Origin: Neolecta irregularis DAH-3 | Lineage: Eukaryota; Ascomycota; Neolectomycetes; Neolectales; Neolectaceae | Direction: 5' to 3' | DNA length: 29,735 nucleotides | NCBI GenBank assembly: GCA_001929475.1 | Contig: LXFE01001372.1 | Coordinates: forward strand, 1-29,735 | Shown: positions 22,647 through 29,735 of the stretch, piece by piece | Position numbering within the stretch: the stretch's first letter is position 1 | Layout of the letters: each line of letters starts with the position of its first letter | The notes under the pieces: generated by a model | What the model saw: only the letters and a program-made list of their open reading frames with translations | Databases searched by the model: none | Told to the model about the DNA's origin: nothing | Program-made: the position numbers and the translations under genes

Positions 22647-22910
22647 GGGTGCGTTTGGCAGTCACTTTTTTAGGCCGATTTAGTCAGAATTTCATGAAAT
22701 TCGGATTTGACATGCACGTCTTGCAACCACAAAATAACCTCTTTTTTTTTATGATGTAAAGAGATCAGTGATAAGGAATTTCGATTTTGTAAAATTTGGC
22801 GAAGACCTGCAAACAGGGTTTTTTTGGAATTATCCGAAAAAGATTTCAAATTTCACGTTTTCGTTCTCGGATTTCATGAACTTAACTTGATGGTACTGCC
22901 AAACCCACTC
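22647..22910. mobile_element. MITE-like element, 264 bp, with terminal inverted repeats
   Basis: The left end reads GGGTGCGTTTGGCAGT; the reverse complement of the right end reads GAGTGGGTTTGGCAGT, 14 of 16 matching. A second inverted pair, TTCATGAAATTCG (from 22691) and CGGATTTCATGAA (to 22880), lies inside. The element is flanked by TCA on both sides (22644-22646 and 22911-22913), a possible 3-bp target duplication as made by PIF/Harbinger-type or CACTA-type elements. The interior is AT-rich with no coding capacity, fitting a non-autonomous element. It sits between the 3' ends of MED16 and the PPR-like gene. Confidence 0.65.
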
Positions 22911-22973
22911 TCATTTTCCGGTCATCAATTTATCAAACATTAACAATATTTACAGACGCCGTGAATACAAAAG

Positions 22974-25028
22974 TTATAATTTCCTTCGACTCTCAGTAAA
23001 CGTTTTCCATACATCCGGATACTTCTCTTCTGCGAGTTGCACGATTTGAGCCTTTTCGTCAGGATAACTTTTTGTCCAAACTAAATACAGCAGCTTCAGA
23101 TCAATTTTTTCTAGCTGACATAACACCTTGAATAAAATAGGCCAATGTCTAAGTTCTAGAAGGGTGTCAAAGTACTGATACAAGACATCGAAATCAGTCC
23201 GATGTCTTTTTTGCAAACTCTCGTAAATTCCAATTGCTCGATCGACTCCATGATCCAGAAATCGACACGTACGCAAGATAATCGCAAGAGATTGAACATT
23301 ATATGTATTCGAAACACTCAATTGATCCCAAATTTCCAAAGCAGTTGTAAAATCACTCGTTTCTGAAAACGCCTCCATTTGCGCGTTTAATAGCCATGTG
23401 TTCGGGGATATATTCAAATCCATTCTCATCACTTCTGCAATTTTCTTTATATACCTGAAATGTCGGATTTTACTGTACAACAGATGATATATTTCCAATG
23501 TTGTCGGTATCGTTGAGTTCCTCATTCGGATAAAAGTTCGAAGTGCTCGTTCCGATTGGCCCAAATCTGTCAATTTTCGTAATTGTTCGTACCAGTGCCG
23601 ATATTCCATTCCTTCGATATACTGTAATTGTAAGGCAAAACATTTCCAGCTAGTTTGGAAAGAAGCTTGTTCTCGGGTTCCGTATTTACTGAGGTAATCG
23701 ACGATATATATAGACTGTTTCAAAGTGAGGGGTTCTAGAGTTAATTGATCTAAACGATCCCACGATTCCCAATGGAGAAAGCATTTCATCAGTCTAACGC
23801 CAAGTGCAAAGTTGATAGGTCCTTGATAATCTTCAAGAACAAGCGATAAATCGTCCAGTGAAGGTGGAGTAGGATTTTCAACCAGACCAAAGAGTAGAGA
23901 TAGAATTGCGTTGTCATCCAGTTCTTCCATTCCTTCTGCTTTCCATGCTCTATATTGTTCCATTGCAGCCTCCACATTGCCTAAATTAACTCGTGCTTCA
24001 AAAAATCTGCATCTGAGAGAATGGTTGATTACGACTTGTAAATGTTGTACTAATTCTTCGAGCTGGGCTATATCTGAATATCGCTTTGTCAAAGCCATTC
24101 CGTTCACTATACTTTGAAAGGTTTCGGCGTCAGAAAGTAGTTTTGGACAAACAACATCAACCAGCGTAATCCATTCTTCAATTTCGATGTGTGTATCTCT
24201 TGCCCCGAGTAATTTTAATACTCGAATCCAGGTATCCTTGTCCCATTCGATATATTGGGGTTTGATTGTTTCAAAGATTCTTGACGCGACTTGCATCTGA
24301 TTAGAGTCGACCATTTCACAAAAGATGAGTGCGCGTTCAGGGACGGATAATGGAGGATTCGATATAGCAATTAACTTTTCGACGAGGTTGAGATTCTTTG
24401 CAAATAAATCAGAGAGGATCTGAAGCGTTTTGAACGACGGCCGATACTCTTCCAAGCAGGCTATTAATCCTTGAATATCCTGCTTCGCTTTATACTGACA
24501 AATGACTCGAATCCATAATTCTTCAAAAACGCTTTTGTTCACTGTCCCCTTTGTTTTGATAAAATATCTCAGATCGTCTTTTATTTTACTCACATGAATG
24601 TTTTCCCCAAGTCTCTCCAAATGCTCCACCAGTGACAAAAGATCTTGTTCATTGACATCTGAACCAATCAAGCGAAATAATTGGCGATGTAATTCTGCAT
24701 AAAGAGTGCCATTGCTTTTGACAAGTTGTTCAATTGCATCGCGAAGTTCCTTTGAAGAGGCAGATCGTTCAGCTACGATGTCAGAAATTTGTTTTTCAAA
24801 TCTTTTTCGATTAAGAATTGGAAACTCGCATCGCTTTATTAATTCTTTGGAGAGCGAATTCGAGGGGAGAAGGAGCCGCCAGGAGGACAATCGGCTTTTG
24901 CTTGGTAGATACGAAGACTGGAGGAAGAAATGCGATGAAAGCGGGGTGACAATATTCGAATTTAGATTGCAAAATTGTTTCAATCGCCCGGGTGGCCGCA
25001 TCTTTTCCTCAAGGTTAGAAAAAGACAA
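22974..25028 (-). CDS. PPR-like helical-repeat protein, probably mitochondrial
   Basis: An intronless frame of 684 aa. The N-terminus is basic and poor in acidic residues after Met 10 (MRPPGRLKQFCNLNSN), fitting a mitochondrial presequence. The remainder is rich in paired helices resembling degenerate pentatricopeptide repeats, clearest near the C-terminal third: NAQMEAFSETSDFTTALEIW, then a repeat ending GVDRAIGIYESL, and DVLYQYFDTLLELRHWPILF. Fungal PPR proteins usually bind organellar RNA and act in mitochondrial mRNA stability, processing or translation. I do not recognise a specific orthologue. Its neighbour upstream on the same strand is the mitochondrial rRNA methyltransferase MRM2, 321 bp away. 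It is the only long gene in the window without an intron. Confidence 0.8.
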   Translation of the reverse strand: MSFSNLEEKMRPPGRLKQFCNLNSNIVTPLSSHFFLQSSYLPSKSRLSSWRLLLPSNSLSKELIKRCEFPILNRKRFEKQISDIVAERSASSKELRDAIEQLVKSNGTLYAELHRQLFRLIGSDVNEQDLLSLVEHLERLGENIHVSKIKDDLRYFIKTKGTVNKSVFEELWIRVICQYKAKQDIQGLIACLEEYRPSFKTLQILSDLFAKNLNLVEKLIAISNPPLSVPERALIFCEMVDSNQMQVASRIFETIKPQYIEWDKDTWIRVLKLLGARDTHIEIEEWITLVDVVCPKLLSDAETFQSIVNGMALTKRYSDIAQLEELVQHLQVVINHSLRCRFFEARVNLGNVEAAMEQYRAWKAEGMEELDDNAILSLLFGLVENPTPPSLDDLSLVLEDYQGPINFALGVRLMKCFLHWESWDRLDQLTLEPLTLKQSIYIVDYLSKYGTREQASFQTSWKCFALQLQYIEGMEYRHWYEQLRKLTDLGQSERALRTFIRMRNSTIPTTLEIYHLLYSKIRHFRYIKKIAEVMRMDLNISPNTWLLNAQMEAFSETSDFTTALEIWDQLSVSNTYNVQSLAIILRTCRFLDHGVDRAIGIYESLQKRHRTDFDVLYQYFDTLLELRHWPILFKVLCQLEKIDLKLLYLVWTKSYPDEKAQIVQLAEEKYPDVWKTFTESRRKL

Positions 25029-25349
25029 GTATCTTTGATACTTTTTGTTTTACCGGGAAAATATTAATAGTAGGATGTCATGGTGGTTAACAGGAAATTG
25101 GGTGTGAGACTGACGCTCACGGATCCAAAATTCACTCGCTCAAGGTGTTATCATTGAAAGAAATATTTATTTCGCCTTTGAGCAACCTTCATTTTCAACC
25201 CAATGTGACATCTCCATGTAGTTCACTGTGCATCATGTCGGAATAAACCTGACGACTCTATGCCTTAATGCTTGGATAATTTTGAGGAATCCCAAATAAA
25301 TCCAAACAGATATTCTGTAAATATTGCATTCCACCTTATATTTCGCAAA
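25029..25349. other. Spacer between MRM2 3' end and PPR-like gene start
   Basis: This 321-bp AT-rich spacer is expected to hold the promoter of the PPR-like gene. I see no RNA gene or repeat. Confidence 0.5.
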
Positions 25350-26441
25350 TCAAACGCCGATATCCTCTCTTCGAACTTTTGCTTTCCTGCGTAGTCCAAT
25401 AAGGTAGCAGTCTTGATTTTTGTTTGATAGCGATGTTTGGTCTTTTTTAACAGTTTGGAACAGTCTCGTCAGTCTTGATTCAAGGGCACCGTCTTCTTCC
25501 CCTGAATAAAATTTGCAGACAAATGAGCCTCCGGTTTTTAATGTATCCACACAAAAGAGCAGTGCTGCATCACACAGATCCTAAAGTAAGGTCAGCAGGT
25601 ATTTGAAATCGTGTATTACGATTGATTGCTCATGAGTTTTAACTTGGAGTTCGGGGGAGGCTTTTACGTTGTAGTACGGACGATTTATACTACGTCTGTA
25701 AAGTCCGTCGACTTGAGGGAATGGTTCCAGCATATCAGAAAGGACAACATCAACCATCCTACTCCGCCCACTTGCATCTAGAATTTCTTGAGATTTCTCA
25801 TCTTCAGCTGCGTGTCGTTCCATATCCATATAACTTGCCTGCTCGATTTGTGGTTCTAGGCTCTCCTGTCGTCCGCGACCTGGGTCCGACATGAATTTGA
25901 TGATTCGCTGTTGAGTCTGTTTATCGTAAAAGTTTCCTTGAATACTGCTTATGCCTGAAATTGCAGTTGCAGGAATCATATCGACACCAAGTACGCGACC
26001 TGATTTACCAACGATCCGCGCTGTGACTGTACTCCAGGCGCCAGGCGCAAAGCCCTATCTTCAGCATATGAACATTCTGCATGGCGTACGAGATCAACCA
26101 CAGACATACCAGGCTGGAGAAATTTATGAAAGAAATTTAACTTGGAATGTGAGATGACCCCACTGAGAACGTACCTCGAGAAGTTTCCATGCCGATTTTG
26201 AGTATAGATATCGCAGCTGCGCTTGCTGAGACCTCAGATATCTGTCTGATGGATCTATCCATCTTGTCCGGTAGTCCCAATATGGTTTCTGTTTAATACG
26301 TTTCGGAGGTGGGTCTGGAAAGAGTGCGTGAACGCCCAGTGGACTCAAAGGGCGTGCATTACCATGCGGAGCAAAGGACGAAAAGGTTCGACCGTTCCGG
26401 TAGAATGTCGATAAAAATCGATGCACCGGCAAAAGTGCCAT
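25350..26441 (-). CDS. MRM2: Mitochondrial rRNA 2'-O-methyltransferase (FtsJ/RrmJ family)
   Basis: Transfers methyl from S-adenosylmethionine to a ribose 2'-OH; Mrm2 modifies a uridine in the peptidyl-transferase region of mitochondrial large-subunit rRNA. The model gives 327 aa in four exons: 26441-26175, 26140-26090, 26054-25620, 25580-25350; introns are 34, 35 and 39 nt. An arginine-rich presequence (MALLPVHRFLSTFYRNGRTF) is followed by the family start SKSAWKLLE, the SAM-binding motif VVDLGFAPGAW, GRVLGVDMIPA, the catalytic VDVVLSDM, and GGSFVCKFYSGEED with the catalytic lysine. The K-D-K-E tetrad appears intact. Exon 2 is only 51 nt. The presequence favours MRM2 over the nucleolar Spb1 or cytosolic Trm7 relatives, which differ in length or lack such a leader. 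Confidence 0.93.
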
Positions 26442-26792
26442 AGTGTCGAGTTGTACCGATAGAAAGCACGAACGAGGTTATCCGAGTCAGGTGTGGCCGC
26501 CGTGGATAACAGATAAGCGAACGAAAACTAAAACTGGCAGATAACTATATGATTCAGATACGCTTATATCTATCGAGTCTTCTCCGTAGACGGGTTAAAT
26601 AATATAATATTACCAGGAATATTGAGCTTGGTGAGGAATTAGAATGTTTTACAAAACATTCCACCACTCCAACCCATACCAAAGCCAGGAATAGCTAGTA
26701 TATCGACATGGGCCAGACAAGAACGCCCATCCATGGTCACTCGACCAAAAAAGCGGCGACACTTGTGGGCTATTAAGAACAGGCAAGGCTTA
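26442..26792. other. Spacer upstream of MRM2
   Basis: About 350 bp including the presumed MRM2 promoter. I see no reading frame, repeat or RNA signal that I can support. Confidence 0.45.
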
Positions 26793-27429
26793 CTACAAGC
26801 AGACTGCCATCAAGTCAAAGTACTGACTTTTCTTGCTTTCTTGACTAATTTTGGCATGAAGAGTTGCTTGCTTGCATTTACTTGATAAATTACTTGTTTT
26901 TGATAGTAAGTGTACAGCAGCGTTCCAGCTAAATATAGAACAAAAGATGTTGAACCATTTGACCCCATCTTCGCTGGCACTGGGCTGCAGCAATAATACA
27001 TAGTTGGAGTCTTGATTTACGAGGCTCCAGCATATCGCCAGCTTCACTAGATGACAATCTACACTTTTGCAGATGAAAAATTAGTTTACTAGGTTTGTAC
27101 GTGGTTCCGTCAGTAGATAATTGGATCCTCTGTGGCTCGAGGCTTGGAACCTGATGGAAGAGTTTCAAGTGCATGTTTGCATAATGTTCCAAGACCACTA
27201 AAATTGAACCAGCCTCAAGGTCTTACCAAGACTTGAAGGATCCACCTTGTAATAAGCAGCACAGAGAATGGCTTACGTTGTAACGCGTTTTAGATATATT
27301 TTCGGAAAAGGGGATTCCATTAACGGTCTCGAAATACAGGAAGAGACAGCTTTCAATCCTATTTCGTTTCAACCGCCTGTCAGCCGAAGAATCTGAACCG
27401 TCCGGCGGCGGATCATCTAATTGCTTCAC
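26793..27429 (-). CDS. Unresolved spliced coding-like tract, unknown product
   Basis: Several adjoining minus-strand frames look coding but I cannot build a complete gene. A segment at 27429-27277 encodes a soluble stretch (RNRIESCLFLYFETVNGIPF). It can join across a 31-nt gap to a 19-nt piece (27245-27227), and across a 29-nt gap to a frame at 27197 reading VVLEHYANMHLKLFHQVPSL and then KPSKLIFHLQK. That frame stays open to 26929; another, ending at 26793, has a hydrophobic CSIFSW region. No ATG opens the first segment (it starts at a splice-like TAG/GTG), and the required introns are shorter than any others here. It may be a real gene with a missed first exon, or a decaying one. I recognise no domain. 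Confidence 0.3.
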
Positions 27430-27580
27430 CTATCAATCATGTATCCCTATTTAATCGCACACGTCATTGGCTAAAAATGCGTTATTTGTTTCGTCACATC
27501 TATTCTAATACATATTTTCTCCTTTTTCAAAATTCTTCAAAATTTATTTATTTTAGTTTGTTGGGGTCACCTTGGTCAGA

Positions 27581-29202
27581 CTATCGCTGTCTCAACCACG
27601 TCTCCAAAGATGCAGGATTTCTCGGAACCAGTACAACTTTAAAATCTTTAGCTTGAGCAGTGAAGGCTTTGGGGCATGTATTGCAACTGGCAAAATCCAG
27701 AATACGCGGATCGAAATTTTTCTCGGGAAGGATTTTAAAAGCGCTGATGAGGTGTGTGAATAAGATAAACATTTCACGATTGGCGATATGAAGGCCTATA
27801 CACATTCGAGATCCAGCACCATAAGTGTAGTGTGGAAGCGCCGTTATCCGTCCTTGTTTTTCAAAGTACCGACTTGGATTAAATTTCTTTGGATCCGGAA
27901 ATTGTTCTGGGTCTACAAGTCAATTAATCTCTAGGACAAAATACCCAAATTTGCGGCTTGAGCATCCATGAAAAAAGTCGATCCGGCTGGAATGGTGGCG
28001 TTTTGGAAAGTTGTTTCCTCGCCGCTTTCTCTCGGGCTAGACATTGGAACAACGGGATAAAGTCGTAGCAACTCTTGAACAAAAGCTGCCATATATGGAA
28101 TATTTTCTTCAAGACCTTTATCCATGGCATCTCCGTCAGGATATGCTTCCATTATTGCTCGATACGCTTGTTCCTGGATGTCTTGTCCTTGAGGCGACGA
28201 TAGATATCCAATTCCAAAATATAAGCATGCAGAGATGTTGGCTCCGCCCGCTGATATCATTGTCTGAGAAATACTTTTCACCGCTGCGAAATCGAGTTTT
28301 CGTTTCAATATATTGGTTGCGACGCAAGGTTTCTCGGTCCCGTTTGCAATGTCCGCTAGAATTCTGTTGAGAAAATAATTCAAGTATTTATCTTGCCGCT
28401 TTCGGTAATATAATATACGCCAAGCCTTTGCAGGCCAAAGACGGCATAGGGGGATGTAGTCTTGCCAATTGCTGCTCGTGCCCCGAAGTTGAGAAATTTC
28501 ACTTTCAACTTTAACGATTTCAGGATACAATGGGTCGTCAATAGAAGAAAGCCCAGTCCCATAGTTTATTTTGAGGATCGCATTAAGTGTGTATAGCTGG
28601 ATATATGGTCGAACATTTATTTCATTCTGGCCATAGTTTGAATTTTCAAAGAGTTGCTTGATTACCAGAAAAGATTCAAACGCGAGCATTGGGTTCAAAC
28701 TTTGTGTTAGATGTGTACGAATAGCCAGATACCTTTGAATTGCATTTCGATTGAGTGCCGTTGCCATCGTTTTCCTGCGGTACTTGCATTCTTCGCTCCA
28801 TGGAGTAGTGCCGACAGTGAAGTCTGTTTGTCAATGTTGAGGCAGGAAATGTTGACCTTTATCTTTGGAATAGACACCATGAACAGAGTAAAGTCTAGGT
28901 CTAGAGATCAAAACTCGCGGATTATCCATCCATAATTGCTTGATGGCTCTGTAGCTGGTAGCAACAACTATTGTTCTTTGGCCTAGTTGGATTTGAAACA
29001 CAGGACCTAGACCTTTGTTACTGGCCCAGTCTGCAAAGGCCGAAGCATGGTCAGCTCCTAGTTGGATCATATTTCCAAAGATTGGCCACCCATGTTTCCA
29101 GGGCAGACCTTGGATCCTTGGACTTTGGCTGAAAACTCTGGCAAGGAAATATAATATCGAGGCTGCAATAAATATTGTAGAGATTGATGCTGTGTAGGAC
29201 AT
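27581..29202 (-). CDS. CYP504: Cytochrome P450, CYP504-like (phenylacetate hydroxylase family)
   Basis: A microsomal haem monooxygenase. CYP504 members hydroxylate phenylacetate or 3-hydroxyphenylacetate, feeding the homogentisate pathway. Exons: 29202-28857, 28823-28733, 28699-27945, 27912-27581, giving 507 aa; introns are 33, 33 and 32 nt. An N-terminal membrane anchor (ISTIFIAASILYFLARVF) precedes the proline-rich hinge LPWKHGWPIFGN. The C-helix region is TVGTTPWSEECKYRRK, the ExxR motif is in VQELLRLYP, and the haem-binding loop is YGAGSRMCIG (Cys 435). The tail FKVVLVPRNPASLETWL is typical of the family. The second intron (28700-28732) keeps frame and has no stop; removing it makes the ALNRNAIQ-to-LFENS segment match the family length as I remember it. 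Whether the substrate is phenylacetate or a hydroxylated form cannot be told. Confidence 0.9.
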
Positions 29203-29669
29203 ATTTTGAATGATACGGAATACACAAGTTTCTTATCTACTTTGAGCCGTCGAGATGTTAGCATGATAAGCTCTGACAATGATCTCACTGGATTAGTGAT
29301 ATGGCATGGATATGGCCTAGACTTGACCGAGCCAACGGCTGTAGGTGCGGGGTAATCAAATCTGATTCTAAGTGTTGAAGCTCGAGTTCGAATAAGACCA
29401 GTTTATACTAGCCCAAGTGGCTGTATGAACGCCTATCTACTTTATATATTAAATCGCCGCAATATTGTTCTTCCATGGTATCTACCCGAGGGTATATGCT
29501 TACACCAGACGTTGGTATTTCAAATTGTAATTGGTTGACATGGTATACACCCTGGTAAATACCGGGATTGTTAGTCAGATATTGGGAGACTTGATGTGAG
29601 AATGATCATGCATGAGGGTGTAAGTATTAGCCATGAAAGACTAGGTTGTATTGCTTCTAACCAGAGTTG
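29203..29669. other. Upstream region of the P450 gene
   Basis: About 470 bp expected to contain the P450 promoter. I see no second gene, tRNA or clear regulatory palindrome. Confidence 0.45.
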
Positions 29670-29721
29670 AGTATTGGCGACATCCGTAAGTATTGGCGAC
29701 ATCCAGACTAGTATTGGCGAC
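29670..29721. repeat. Three short direct repeats at the right edge
   Basis: AGTATTGGCGACATCC occurs at 29670-29685 and again at 29689-29704, and its first 12 bases, AGTATTGGCGAC, recur at 29710-29721. Unit spacing is 19 and 21 bp. The array may continue beyond the window. It could be a minisatellite, a transposon end or a cluster of binding sites; the sequence alone does not decide. Confidence 0.7.
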
Positions 29722-29735
29722 TGCAGGTATGAACG

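Noticed and set aside
27581-27805. Plus-strand open frame at the P450 3' end
   Set aside because: It is the shadow of the haem-binding exon on the opposite strand.

Overview
The window is fungal nuclear DNA, most likely from an ascomycete. It has spliceosomal introns in nearly every gene, a U2 snRNA gene, Zn2Cys6 transcription factors, a fused HIS7, a CYP504-type P450, a UFD1 protein with a zinc-finger tail and a very short metallothionein. I count about 53 introns, nearly all 32-47 nt, with GTA-type donors and CTRAC-like branch points. This is unusually short for a filamentous ascomycete, so an early-diverging or otherwise intron-compacted lineage is possible. The lineage is inference only.

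Layout. 1-4341: two paralogous Zn2Cys6-type regulators, tail to tail; the first runs off the left edge. 5461-7444: plasma-membrane Na+/H+ antiporter of the NHA1/SOD2 family, ten exons. 7791-7971 (minus): U2 snRNA, divergent from HIS7 (8239-9924); the shared spacer holds a U2 TATA box and a perfect Gcn4/CPC1 site. 10225-13188 (minus): secreted subtilase, ten exons. 13702-15578: UFD1. 15579-17337: gene-poor spacer with a 34-residue metallothionein gene (16561-16665, minus) and a decayed pogo/Fot1-like terminus. 17338-19119 (minus): ATP2, divergent from FAP7 (19408-19954), which is followed after only 54 bp by MED16 (20009-22540). 22647-22910: a MITE-like element. 22974-26441 (minus): a PPR-like protein and the MRM2 rRNA methyltransferase. 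26793-27429: an unresolved coding-like tract. 27581-29202 (minus): a CYP504 P450. The right edge carries short direct repeats.

How the genes relate. Most are unrelated housekeeping genes. ATP2, MRM2 and probably the PPR-like protein act in mitochondria. UFD1 and FAP7 serve protein quality control and ribosome maturation, MED16 transcription, and U2 splicing. The antiporter, subtilase, P450, metallothionein and the two regulators are the environment-facing genes. I see no biosynthetic cluster and no clearly new multi-gene system. The most unusual signals are the intron architecture (ultrashort, several stop-free multiples of three, and four GC-AG introns), a CACGTG box repeated 53-58 bp before three start codons, and the small mobile and repeat relics.

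Gene models were assembled by hand by joining reading frames at splice signals and checking phase and family alignment. Every intron-containing model is a prediction without transcript support.
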